Positions 27,295 through 35,718 of a stretch of 64,000 nt of DNA are shown here, in pieces; position 1 is the stretch's first letter; every line of letters starts with the position of its first letter. Under the pieces are notes generated by a model, which worked only from the letters and a program-made list of their open reading frames with translations, searched no databases and had not been told where the DNA came from. This stretch comes from Myxococcales bacterium (GTDB taxonomy: Bacteria > Myxococcota_A > Polyangia > Palsa-1104 > JAEUJZ01): contig JAEUKB010000050.1 of NCBI GenBank assembly GCA_016794365.1, positions 1-64,000 on the forward strand, in the 5' to 3' direction. The position numbers and the translations under genes are program-made.

Positions 27295-29841
27295 CTAGCG
27301 ACTGATGGGCTCGTCTTCTAACCGCGCCAGCACCGAGCGACCATCCAAAAGCACCGCCCACAGCGACGAAGGAACCAGCCGTAGCAGCTCTTGTAGCGGC
27401 GCAGGCAGCGGCCCCGGCAGCGCGCTTTCCGTCACCAGTCCCGACGCGACATCCAACAGCTCGCCGACCAGGCTACGCGGACGCTGCGGATAGAAGAACA
27501 CCGCTTGCTCTTTTTCCGACGACAAGTCCGCCAGCTCGCGCGCCCGAGCCACCGCATCCGAAAGCCCACCCAGCTTGTCCACCAGCCGTCGCGCCGCCGC
27601 TTGTCCTCCCGTAAAGACGCGACCTTCCGCCAAAGGCTCCAGCTCTTTGCGGCTCAGCTGTCGGCCACTTGCGACGACTTCCAGGAACCGTTCGTAGCCC
27701 GCTTGTAGCTGCTCTTGCACGAGCGCTCGCTCTGCATCGCTATACGGTCGAAACGGCGTCGCCATGTCCGCGTGTTCGCCATGAACGTAGCGGGCTCGCT
27801 CGACGGATAGCTTCCCGAGTAGCGCGCTGACATCCACCTTGCCGCCATAAATGCCAATCGATCCCGTCACCGTCAGCGGATCCGCAAAGATTTCCTGACA
27901 CGGTGCCGCCAGGTAGTAACCGCCCGACGCCGCCATATCACCAAACGAGCACACCACCGGCTTGCGCTGCCGAAGCTGCTTCACCTGGCGCGCCAGCATG
28001 TCCGCCGCCAGCGCCGATCCGCCCGGACTGTCGATCCGCAGCACCACCGCCCCGATCCGCGCGTCGCTCGCTACTTCGTCGAGTGCCGTTGCCAGCGTCT
28101 GCGCTCCGATCGTCTGAAAGTCCAGGTACGGCACCGTCAGCGATCGTCCTTCCGTCAGATCGCCCGTCACTTCCACCACGGCCACACCCGATGGACGCGC
28201 ACTGCGCGAGCGCTCCGGCCCCGGCAGCGACGAAATCCGCACGCCAGGACCAAACAGCGTCCGCAGCCGAGCTTCCACCGCTTCTTGATCGGTCAGCGCA
28301 TCGACCAGCCCGACCGACTTGGCCAGCAGCGGCGTGTGCTGTCCACGCGCAATCAGCGCTTCCACTTCCGCCACCGACAGCCGTCGCGACTGCGCAATCG
28401 CCGTCACCACGCGCTGCGACAGATCGTCCACCAAGCCCTGCCGCTGCGCGCGCGCAAGCTCGGTCGGTCCATCGCGCGTAAAGCTCTCTGGCGACGCTTT
28501 GTAGCTGCCCACCCGCAGCAGATCCACCTTCACGCCCAGCCGATCGAGCGCCTCTCGCACATGCGTCGTCGTCTGCACAATCCCCGACAGCCGCACAAGC
28601 CCAGCCGGATCGAGCAAGATCTCGTCTGCCGCCGACGCAATGTAGTATTCGCGCGTGCCCAGATCCGCCGCGTAGGCGATGACACGCTTGCCCGACTGAC
28701 GCAGCAGCTCGATCGCTTGCCGCAGCTCAAACGCTTGACCCCAGCTTCCCGCGACGTTGCTCACCACCACCAGCACGCCTTCGATGTGACGCGCACTGAT
28801 CAGCTCACGCAGCGACAGCAGCAGCCGAAGCTGATCCCGCCCGCTGACTTCGCCCAGGTGAACCCGCAGCACCGACTTTGGCCCGGCCCACAGTGAGGGA
28901 TAGCGCTCTTGCGAAATCCGCACCGCGACGCTGCCCCCGTGATAGCCGACCGGACGCACGAGCCCAAGTCCCAGGTGCTGAAACACGCTGGCTCCGACGC
29001 GCGCAAAGTCGATCGACAGACCCACGCTGGCCCGCCACGCCACCGGCTCACCGCTGCCCGGACTCAGCACCGAGCTGCCTTCAAGCCCCAGCCCCAGCCC
29101 CTTCACCGGACGAATCCACAGCCGCAGGCGCGGACTGACTTCCGACCCGCGCGTCCCCGTCGTATCGATCACCCGCGAAGCCAGCCGCACGCCCACGCCG
29201 ACATCCCAGCGCGAGTCCCCGAGCGGCTGCAGAAGCGCTTCCAGCTCATAGCTACGCGGAATTTCCGGCAGACGCGCGGAGAGATCTGGGCGATCCGGCT
29301 TCGGCTCGTTGAGATCGTGCAGCATCAGTCCCAGCGCCAGTCGCCGACTCGGACGCAGGTGCAGGCCCAGCCCCACCGTGCTGAGGCCGCCATAGAAGCT
29401 GCTGTCCGACCGCGATCCCAGCGAGTAGCCATACGACAGACCGATCGACGCCCACCACACCGGCGCATACGCAAGCGCCAGCGTCAGCTTGCCCAGCGTA
29501 TCCACATCATGCGAGCGCAGCACTTCCACCGCCGCGCCCACCTTCACCGCCCGCACAAGCGGCAGCGGCATCGCCGCGTACAGTCCCGTGCCCCGACCCG
29601 CCCAGCGGATCTGATCCAACAGCTCACTGTGACGCAGCCCCAGCGAAAAGCCTGACAGCCCCCGCAGCGACGCCGGGTTCAGCGTCACCGCCCACGGCTC
29701 GGCTTCATCGGCCACCCCACTGCCCGGACTTGCCACCGACTGAAGCGGCGATCGATACAGCGGCACTTGCCCACGCGCCACACCGCAAAGACCAAGCCAC
29801 AGCGCCGTCGCGGCCAGAAGCTGCGTCCACCTCGGGTTCAT
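27295..29841 (-). CDS. Outer-membrane-barrel-like domain fused to signal peptide peptidase SppA
   Basis: The 848-residue protein has a signal peptide (1-24, ending VARGQ). About 290 residues (about 45-320) alternate hydrophobic and polar positions and carry many Gly/Leu/aromatic strands (LGLRHSELL, LSYGYSLGSR, LRLWIRPVKGLGLGLEGSS), like an outer-membrane barrel. Two S49 SppA domains fill the rest. The Lys half is at Lys 448 (RVGSYKASPES) and the Ser half at Ser 639 (DMAASGGYYLAAP), matching the Lys/Ser dyad of E. coli SppA. SppA normally sits in the inner membrane and degrades cleaved signal peptides. Here a barrel would put the protease at the outer membrane, facing the periplasm. Ordinary SppA is about 300 or 600 residues. 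The gene follows a PEGA kinase gene by 12 bases on the same strand. Confidence 0.85.
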   Translation of the reverse strand: MNPRWTQLLAATALWLGLCGVARGQVPLYRSPLQSVASPGSGVADEAEPWAVTLNPASLRGLSGFSLGLRHSELLDQIRWAGRGTGLYAAMPLPLVRAVKVGAAVEVLRSHDVDTLGKLTLALAYAPVWWASIGLSYGYSLGSRSDSSFYGGLSTVGLGLHLRPSRRLALGLMLHDLNEPKPDRPDLSARLPEIPRSYELEALLQPLGDSRWDVGVGVRLASRVIDTTGTRGSEVSPRLRLWIRPVKGLGLGLEGSSVLSPGSGEPVAWRASVGLSIDFARVGASVFQHLGLGLVRPVGYHGGSVAVRISQERYPSLWAGPKSVLRVHLGEVSGRDQLRLLLSLRELISARHIEGVLVVVSNVAGSWGQAFELRQAIELLRQSGKRVIAYAADLGTREYYIASAADEILLDPAGLVRLSGIVQTTTHVREALDRLGVKVDLLRVGSYKASPESFTRDGPTELARAQRQGLVDDLSQRVVTAIAQSRRLSVAEVEALIARGQHTPLLAKSVGLVDALTDQEAVEARLRTLFGPGVRISSLPGPERSRSARPSGVAVVEVTGDLTEGRSLTVPYLDFQTIGAQTLATALDEVASDARIGAVVLRIDSPGGSALAADMLARQVKQLRQRKPVVCSFGDMAASGGYYLAAPCQEIFADPLTVTGSIGIYGGKVDVSALLGKLSVERARYVHGEHADMATPFRPYSDAERALVQEQLQAGYERFLEVVASGRQLSRKELEPLAEGRVFTGGQAAARRLVDKLGGLSDAVARARELADLSSEKEQAVFFYPQRPRSLVGELLDVASGLVTESALPGPLPAPLQELLRLVPSSLWAVLLDGRSVLARLEDEPISR

Positions 29842-29853
29842 CGCTTGTCCTTC

Positions 29854-31107
29854 TTATGGAGCACTGCCCGACCGAGGTCGAAGCCGCACAAGCTGCTGCG
29901 TGTCTCGCTCATAGTCGAGCGTCACTGACTCGGGAAGATAGCCCGTAAGCCGCACCGTCACCGGCACCTTGCCCACGTCGCGCTTGGGACCGGACCGAAA
30001 CGGCGTCGTCCCCAGCACCTGACCCTTGGCATTTACGATCTCTGCGCCCGGCGGACTGCTATCGATGCGCCACGTCACGGTGTTGCTATGCCCAGGTCCG
30101 TACAAATACAGCCCGGCTGCCAGCCCCAGCGCCACCGGCACAAGCAACACCGGCCACAAGCGACTGCGACGATACAGCGCCTGCGGTGGCGGCATTGACA
30201 GACCCGACGACAGCTCTGATTCGGTCAGCTCCAGCGACTGAAGCTGCATCGACACCTCGCGCATCGTCGGACGCTCACTGCCGGACTTGCCGAGCATCCG
30301 CAGCACCAGCGCTTCTACGTCGGGATGTACATCCGCCCGCAGCAGCGACAGCGGCGTGGGCGGTTCGCTGATGTGCTTGTGCATCACGCTCACCATCTCG
30401 GGTGCCACAAACGGAGCCTGCCCACACAGCGACTCGTACAAAAGAATGCCCAGCCCGTAGACATCGGTCTTGTCATCGACCACCGCGCGGCCACTCTCTA
30501 GGCACTGCTCTGGTGCCATGTACGTCGCCGTCCCGAGCAGCGAAGCAAACGGGCTCGTCTTGATCTGCGTGTTCGACTGCGAGATCGACAGCGACGCATC
30601 TTCCGCCACCACCGCGATGCCAAAGTCGAGCACCTTGGCCCGCTCTCCGCCCGGCACCGCATCGTCGCGCACCAGCATGATGTTTTCCGGCTTGATGTCG
30701 CGGTGGATGATCTTCTTTGCGTGCGCGGCAGCCAGTGCGTCGGCAATCTGTCGCGCAAAGCGAATCACCGCCAGCTGAGGCAGCCCGCCCCGCGCCTTGC
30801 GCAGCCTGTGTCGCAGCGACTGACCGTCCAAAAACTCCATCACCAGATACGGCGTTCCATCTGGCAGCACGTCGCTTTCCATGACGTGCGTGATCCCTGG
30901 ATGCCGGGTCAGGTTCGCCGCCATCGGCTCTTGGCGAAAGCGCGCGACGATCTGCGGATCTTTGGCGTACTCGGGATGCAGGACTTTGACCGCGACGTGG
31001 CTCTTGACTCGCTCGTGCTCGGCTTCGTAGACGGTGCCCATGCCGCCGCGCCCGATCTCTCGGATCAAGCGGTAGGGACCAATTTTGGTGGGTTTGCGGC
31101 GCGCCAT
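29854..31107 (-). CDS. Ser/Thr protein kinase with C-terminal PEGA domain
   Basis: The 417-residue membrane kinase has the Gly loop GRGGMGTVYE and the catalytic Lys in VAVKVLH. HRDIKPEN is near 135-142, DFG near 161-163 (LDFGIAVV), and the activation segment ends GTATYMAPEQC. After the kinase domain a short linker leads to one transmembrane segment (LWPVLLVPVALGLAAGLYLYG) and a compact PEGA domain (IDSSPPGAEIVNAKGQVLGTTPF) at the end. All catalytic motifs are intact. I chose the ATG at 31107 over a TTG five codons upstream. The barrel-SppA gene starts 12 bases after its stop, so the kinase may regulate or sense the same envelope process; that is inference. Confidence 0.9.
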   Translation of the reverse strand: MARRKPTKIGPYRLIREIGRGGMGTVYEAEHERVKSHVAVKVLHPEYAKDPQIVARFRQEPMAANLTRHPGITHVMESDVLPDGTPYLVMEFLDGQSLRHRLRKARGGLPQLAVIRFARQIADALAAAHAKKIIHRDIKPENIMLVRDDAVPGGERAKVLDFGIAVVAEDASLSISQSNTQIKTSPFASLLGTATYMAPEQCLESGRAVVDDKTDVYGLGILLYESLCGQAPFVAPEMVSVMHKHISEPPTPLSLLRADVHPDVEALVLRMLGKSGSERPTMREVSMQLQSLELTESELSSGLSMPPPQALYRRSRLWPVLLVPVALGLAAGLYLYGPGHSNTVTWRIDSSPPGAEIVNAKGQVLGTTPFRSGPKRDVGKVPVTVRLTGYLPESVTLDYERDTQQLVRLRPRSGSAP

Positions 31108-31196
31108 CACAAGTCGAGCCAAGCTCTTTCGGCCATACTAGCCGACTTCCTGTGCGCTTGGTTTGTGTCGAGAAATGCGAAGCGGCGGTTCTACGG

Positions 31197-32168
31197 CTAC
31201 ACGGTGCCTTCGCCGCCTTGCAGATCGATCCGCTCCAGCGCCAGATCCAGCTTCACCTTCTGAAGCTGAACCTGCTTCGAGTCATGCTTGACCGGCCCGA
31301 GCCCAAGGATCGTCACCCCGAACAGATCCAGCGTGAGCAGCGGCTTGTTCTTAAGCTGTCCCGATCCAACGGCGTCACGCGGCAGATACCAGATGTGACC
31401 GTCGTGCTGCTGGCTCTTTAGGTGCTTGCCCTCGCGCACCAGTGCATCCCACCACTTCATCCACGGACCCGCGTCGCGCTGGAGGATCGTCACCGACAGG
31501 TTCGGGAAGTCCACACGACCCGGCTCTTTCTGGTTTTCCAAAAAGCGACCGATCGGATTTTCGATGATCTCTTGCTTGATCGTGAAGCCGTCGATCTTGC
31601 ACGTCTCGGCGGGATCTTTGCTGATTCCATCGACGCTGAACGTAAACATCGACGGCAGCCACATCCGCTGACGTTCCCACTCGTCTTTGAACTGCTGCTC
31701 GCTCGGATACTGATTGCCGCCTGCTGCCTCTTCTTTCAGGCTCTCGACTGCAAACTTCACCGTCAGGTACGCGGGCTCTTTCGCCGCACCATCGAGCGTC
31801 GGGAACGTCACTTCCTTGATGAGCGCGTTGCTAAACCGTCGCCGCCAGCGCTCTTTGTTGTCGTAGTCGAGCGCCACCAGCGATCCATCGACGCGCTCGG
31901 CTTCGTAGCTGAAGCTCTTTTTCAGCCAGCGCCAAAAGCGCGGTGCCATCGCCATACCGACCTGGATCGTCACGTCGTCGAACTTCGGACGACCTGGGTA
32001 CTTGATGACCGCCCCGTGGCCACCGACCTTCTCTTCCAGAAGATCGGCTTTGAACGTGCCACCTTCGATCGTCTGAAGCGTTCCCATGTACTGGCTGGAA
32101 CCAGAGTCATCCAGTTCAAGCACAAAACGGCTGGAGATATAGGGCCGGGTCCTGGTTTGCGCCGCCAT
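31197..32168 (-). CDS. Protein with two tail-tube-like (gp19-type) domains
   Basis: The 323-residue protein shows two similar halves, each with the pattern of the phage tail-tube / T4 gp19 fold. In the first half, RFVLELDDSG is followed by GGTFKADLLEEKVGG, PGRPKFDDVTIQVG and a Trp-rich WRWLKKSFS. In the second half, FTFSVDGISK is followed by FTIKQEIIENPIG, PGRVDFPNLSVTIL and PWMKWWDALVR. Such proteins build the inner tube of contractile tails and injection systems. No sheath, baseplate, spike or AAA ATPase gene is nearby, so this is either an orphan or a protein that has taken the fold for another use. It has no signal peptide. It is divergent from a secreted-protein gene. Confidence 0.7.
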   Translation of the reverse strand: MAAQTRTRPYISSRFVLELDDSGSSQYMGTLQTIEGGTFKADLLEEKVGGHGAVIKYPGRPKFDDVTIQVGMAMAPRFWRWLKKSFSYEAERVDGSLVALDYDNKERWRRRFSNALIKEVTFPTLDGAAKEPAYLTVKFAVESLKEEAAGGNQYPSEQQFKDEWERQRMWLPSMFTFSVDGISKDPAETCKIDGFTIKQEIIENPIGRFLENQKEPGRVDFPNLSVTILQRDAGPWMKWWDALVREGKHLKSQQHDGHIWYLPRDAVGSGQLKNKPLLTLDLFGVTILGLGPVKHDSKQVQLQKVKLDLALERIDLQGGEGTV

Positions 32169-32418
32169 CGTCTAATTCCTCGTTTGCAGCGTATCATGTC
32201 CGCGACGATTCCCGAAGCTGAGCCACACCGCCTTGCCCAGGTCATCTTCGGAATGTGTCCGCTCAAGAAGTGAACAGCTGTCTTGCCCCAAGTTATCGAC
32301 CCTCGAACGGACCGAGTTGCGCGCCGCTTCGGACCTGTCGCACCTTGCCCGCCTCCGCACCACTGCTCAGTCCGTGAAATGGGCTTGTTTTGCCCAGACA
32401 TATGTTAGGCTTTCCGAC

Positions 32419-33624
32419 ATGTCGGCCAAGCAAGTCTCTCTGCTTCTGCTTCTCGCCGCTTCTGCCTTGCCGAGTCGGGCTGAGGCGCTCCTCTGTAGCT
32501 CATTACCTGAGCCTACCTACTTGACCGCGACTCCATCGGCAGAGCCGCTTGTCCAGAAGGTCGCGAGCCTGCTTCAGCGCTCGGACAGCCAGCGGACCAC
32601 CGTCGTTTACCAGATCCGCCCCAGCTGCAAAGGCCTGGAGATCTTGGTCAAAGACAACCTGCCCGCCAGCTGTGCCACCGAGGCCTGTATGCGCGGCAAG
32701 GCGCTGTTTTACACCTTGGACCCGCGCGACACCGAGCCCAAGGAGTGCGATCTCGACGCCTCCGGCACCAAGGCCGATCTGGTCCTGTCCGATGTCTTTG
32801 CGCAGAGCTGCCCGGCCTATGCCGCCAGCAGCCCGAGCGGAATCCTCGACACCACCGGCCCGGTGTCCCCCTACACCTTGACGATGATGAAGTCGGCCAC
32901 CGAGCCCGCCATCCTCGCCGAAGAAGCCCACTTCGTCTACGGAGCAGGCCGCGCCGCCAACATCAAGCCGTGGCTGTCCGATGCCGCCATCGTCCACCTC
33001 GGCACCCAAGATGCGGGCACGCTCCTTCTCGGTCAGCGGATCAAGCTGACCCCCGCCCGCTTCAAAGGCACCGTCGTCGTCACCGTAGAGGACATGATGA
33101 ACACCCTCTACACCGACAGCGAGCACGGCATCGGCATCCTCCCGACCGCCATCGCCGATCGCCGCCGCAGTGAGCTTCGTCCGCTCGGCTTCCAAGCCAT
33201 CGGTCAAAAGGGCGCGTTCTTCCCCGATCGCCGCTCCACCTCGTTTGAAAAGCAGAACGTCCGCGACGGCCACTACCCCCTGTGGGGCTATCTGCACACC
33301 GTGCTGCGCCAAGATCCGGCCAACCCCAGCCAGCCGCTGTCCAAAAAAGGCGCGCGCCTCGCCGACATCTTCCAGGGCAAAAACACGGTCGGCGGTCAGG
33401 ACGCGCTGCTGCTACAGGTGCAAAACGGCTTCGTTCCGCAGTGCGCCATGAAGGTCACTCGCGCCACCGATTCCACCACCATGACCGTCTTTGCCCACGG
33501 CGAGCCGTGCCACTGCTTCTTCGAGCACAACGTCAGCCAAGGCAACCTAACCTGTCAGCAGTGTCCGACCGGAACCTGTGCATCTGGCGGAGTCTGCCGA
33601 CGCAAGTACTGTGAGGCCCAGTGA
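32419..33624 (+). CDS. Secreted protein, possibly a periplasmic binding protein fold
   Basis: The 401-residue protein has a clear signal peptide (LLLLLAASALPSRAEA). The mature domain (about 25-340) has the flavour of PstS-like substrate-binding proteins: an early strand/helix with TVVYQIRPSCKGLEIL, DLVLSDVFAQSC, then TMMKSATEPAILAEEAHFVYG and RFKGTVVVTVEDM. That reading is by eye and no ligand can be named. The C-terminus ends in a Cys-rich tail with a C-x-C (CHC) and three C-x2-C-like pairs (about 350-401), suggesting a small disulphide-rich domain. I chose the ATG at 32419 because the upstream frame is not signal-peptide-like. The next gene starts inside its stop codon. Confidence 0.65.
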   Translation: MSAKQVSLLLLLAASALPSRAEALLCSSLPEPTYLTATPSAEPLVQKVASLLQRSDSQRTTVVYQIRPSCKGLEILVKDNLPASCATEACMRGKALFYTLDPRDTEPKECDLDASGTKADLVLSDVFAQSCPAYAASSPSGILDTTGPVSPYTLTMMKSATEPAILAEEAHFVYGAGRAANIKPWLSDAAIVHLGTQDAGTLLLGQRIKLTPARFKGTVVVTVEDMMNTLYTDSEHGIGILPTAIADRRRSELRPLGFQAIGQKGAFFPDRRSTSFEKQNVRDGHYPLWGYLHTVLRQDPANPSQPLSKKGARLADIFQGKNTVGGQDALLLQVQNGFVPQCAMKVTRATDSTTMTVFAHGEPCHCFFEHNVSQGNLTCQQCPTGTCASGGVCRRKYCEAQ

Positions 33625-33935
33625 TGTCGATGAAGACCAACACGCGGCTGTCCGCTCGGCTTGGCCGAGGGCTCTTTTTGCTCGCACTCGGGCTTGTCTG
33701 TAGCCAGGTGCGCTGCGCCGGAGCCGACAACTACTTCACAGATGACGGCAACCCGATGGTGAGCGGCGATGGCGGCACCAAGCCCGACCTCGCCGAAGGC
33801 CTGTGCTTTATGGGCACGCCGCAGAACGAAGGCCAGCTCCTCAACCGCTGCACCGACGCCGAGCGCATCGAGCGCGGCAGCCACATCCCCTCGTCCACCT
33901 GGGACGGCACCTCCACCCTCCCCTACTCCAGCTAG
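33624..33935 (+). CDS. Small secreted hypothetical protein
   Basis: The 103-residue product has an N-terminal basic and hydrophobic stretch (LARLGRGLFLLALGLVCSQVRC type), likely a signal peptide. The mature part is short and polar, with Asp/Gly-rich segments (YFTDDGNPMVSGDGG) and two Cys. Its ATG overlaps the stop of the preceding secreted protein gene, so the two are translated together and may form a pair. No family recognised. A 42-bp tandem repeat array begins right after its stop codon. Confidence 0.6.
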   Translation: MSMKTNTRLSARLGRGLFLLALGLVCSQVRCAGADNYFTDDGNPMVSGDGGTKPDLAEGLCFMGTPQNEGQLLNRCTDAERIERGSHIPSSTWDGTSTLPYSS

Positions 33936-33947
33936 TCCCCGCCCGCG

Positions 33948-34255
33948 ACCGCGCCGCTACGCACCCGTTTTCCCTTTTCAAACGGTCCCGTAGCGCCACT
34001 CCGCACCGTTCCCCCGTTCCAAACCGCTGATCGCGCCGCTCCGCACCCTTTTTCACTTTTCAAACGCTCCCGTAGCGCCTCTACGCACCCTTTTTCACTT
34101 TTCAATCGGTCCCGTAGCGCCACTCCGCACCCTTTTTCACTTTTCAAACGGTCCCGTAGCGCCACTCCGCACCCTTTCCCCTTTCCAAACGCTCGCATCA
34201 CGCCACTACGCACCCGTTTCCCCTTTCCAAACGCTCGCGTAGCGCCGCTACCGAC
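33948..34255. repeat. Tandem array of about seven 42-bp repeats
   Basis: Seven imperfect units of 40-42 bp, plus part of an eighth, run without spacers. Well-preserved units are 34072-34113, 34114-34155 and 34156-34196. Each contains a GCGCC(A/G)CT(A/C)CGCACC block, then a T/C-rich tract and a TTTCAAACG(G/C)TC block. Because each unit is a multiple of three on average, the minus strand reads as a repeating 14-residue Lys/Gly/Arg peptide, which I do not take as a gene. The array lies between a secreted-protein gene and an orphan ParA gene. It could be a protein-binding array, a variable-number locus or a repeat scar. Confidence 0.85.
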
Positions 34256-34278
34256 CCATTGGCAGGTCTTGGAGCCGT

Positions 34279-34301
34279 CCGTGTCGCCCCGCCAGACACG
34301 G
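34279..34301 (+). terminator. Short hairpin before the orphan ParA gene
   Basis: CCGTGTC at 34279-34285 and its complement GACACGG at 34295-34301 enclose a nine-base loop. The hairpin is between the repeat array and the ParA start codon at 34404. No U tract follows, so a terminator role is weak and a binding site is possible. Apart from the repeats and this hairpin, the gap 33936-34403 shows nothing else. Confidence 0.35.
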
Positions 34302-34403
34302 GCAGCGAACCACTGCGATGGCGTCGGCTGAACGGAAAAAAAAGTACCCGTCCAGGATACGGTTCGCTATCGTGCCAGCGTTGGTTCAGCGAGGAGACGG
34401 ATC

Positions 34404-35462
34404 ATGGCAACGTATGCACTGTGGAACAACAAGGGAGGCGTTGGTAAGAGCTATTTGTCATTTCAAATCGCATGTGAATATGCACGAACTCATCCTGAAC
34501 AGAACATTTTGGTCCTTGATGTATGCCCACAGGCCAATGCATCCAGCATGCTTCTAGGTGGCATCCATCGTGGTGAGACAGAGCTTAATAAGCTCAGCAT
34601 TTCAAATCCAAGAAGAACAATTGCTGGATACATTCGGAGTAGAATTTCCAGCCCTTATCACAGCCTTCGTAATGGTGCAGAATATTTATTACATGTGAAA
34701 CAGATCAATAAATACATTCCTGGCAATCTATTCCTGATTCCGGGAGATGAAGAGCTTGAGATATTGGCATCGCGTGTGACCGGCGCAACGATGCCAGGTC
34801 CAGATGATGCATGGTCCAAAGTTCATCTATGGCTTAGCGATTTGATTCAAGATGTCAAGCAGTCATGGAAGGTCTCCGATCTGACTGTCTTCATTGACTG
34901 CAATCCCAGCTTCGGTATTTACACAGAGCTGGCCATGACCGCCTCTGATCGACTGATCGTTCCGTTTTCGGCGGATGGTGCGTCACGACGGGCAGTCCGC
35001 AGTGTCCTGAACCTTCTTTTCGGGGTGAAGCGAGACGAAGGGAACCAGCGGTCAGAATACTCTGTCAAGACGAAAGACTTCCGTCTTTCACTGCCTCAAA
35101 TTTATTGTTATGTCGGAAATCGACTGACTCAAGCCAATTATTCTTCGGCAAATGCATTCAAGACCGTTGTCGAAGCCATTGGCACAGAAATCTGGGACGT
35201 TTGGAGACGAAACCCCAACCATTTCTATGTCCATCCAACAGGTGGACCGCCTCCCAGAGATCGCCTGTCCTTCAAAAGGATGTTTCAGTATGAAGTCGTC
35301 GATGCCAATACCGCATCAGTGGTATCTCAGGCACTTGGCATCCCGATCGTTGAGCTGACAGCAGGAAAATGGAATCTGGTCGGCAAGACTGCGACCGTGA
35401 ATCAGTCCCAGCTCGATAAGCAGCAGCCGAATATTCGTGATCTTGTTGCTACGATTGAGTAG
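34404..35462 (+). CDS. Orphan ParA-like ATPase, probably acquired by transfer
   Basis: The 352-residue protein starts with a deviant Walker A, KGGVGKSY at 10-17, then LVLDVCPQANASS, where the usual D-x-D-P-Q has become D-V-C-P-Q. The later motif is VFIDCNPSFG. This is the ParA/MinD ATPase superfamily. It is longer than Soj-type ParA and has an extended C-terminal half with no clear second domain. The gene is visibly AT-richer than its neighbours and uses more A- and T-ending codons, suggesting recent acquisition. No ParB or partner gene follows. It lies directly downstream of a 42-bp repeat array, and a degenerate half-repeat appears again after its stop codon. The array is a possible DNA target, but this is inference. 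Confidence 0.8.
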   Translation: MATYALWNNKGGVGKSYLSFQIACEYARTHPEQNILVLDVCPQANASSMLLGGIHRGETELNKLSISNPRRTIAGYIRSRISSPYHSLRNGAEYLLHVKQINKYIPGNLFLIPGDEELEILASRVTGATMPGPDDAWSKVHLWLSDLIQDVKQSWKVSDLTVFIDCNPSFGIYTELAMTASDRLIVPFSADGASRRAVRSVLNLLFGVKRDEGNQRSEYSVKTKDFRLSLPQIYCYVGNRLTQANYSSANAFKTVVEAIGTEIWDVWRRNPNHFYVHPTGGPPPRDRLSFKRMFQYEVVDANTASVVSQALGIPIVELTAGKWNLVGKTATVNQSQLDKQQPNIRDLVATIE

Positions 35463-35718
35463 CGACCGCTCCGTTTGAACTGTTCGGACGCTCGCATCGC
35501 GCCCTCTCAGTGGGTCCCAAGTCTCATTTCCAATGGAGAAACGAGGCGTGGGCCGACCGAAGACCTTTTTTCAGCGGGCGAGAGGGGGCGCGCCGCGCCT
35601 GGTCCGCTCAAGGGGGACTTGGGGGCGTGTTTACCGGCTTGCTCCTTTGGGGGTGGGCGTAGTACGCCGGGCTGGCTGCTGTTCCGTCTGGATAACCAAC
35701 TGTCAGGAGAAAACGACG
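35463..35718. other. Intergenic gap with a degenerate 42-bp repeat fragment
   Basis: This stretch follows the orphan ParA gene. Near 35488-35520 it holds a partial match to the array unit upstream of that gene (GGACGCTCGCATCGCGCC against the array's AACGCTCGCATCACGCC). The rest is G-rich plus-strand sequence that lacks coding signals. Its last part contains the AGGAG ribosome site of the next gene. Confidence 0.4.

Noticed and set aside
33932..34213. Minus-strand frame across the 42-bp array, encoding a 14-residue repeat
   Set aside because: It exists only because the repeat unit is a multiple of three. It has no ribosome site or clear start context.
33948..34255. Array considered as CRISPR
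   Set aside because: Units are contiguous with no unique spacers, diverge from each other, and no cas gene is nearby.
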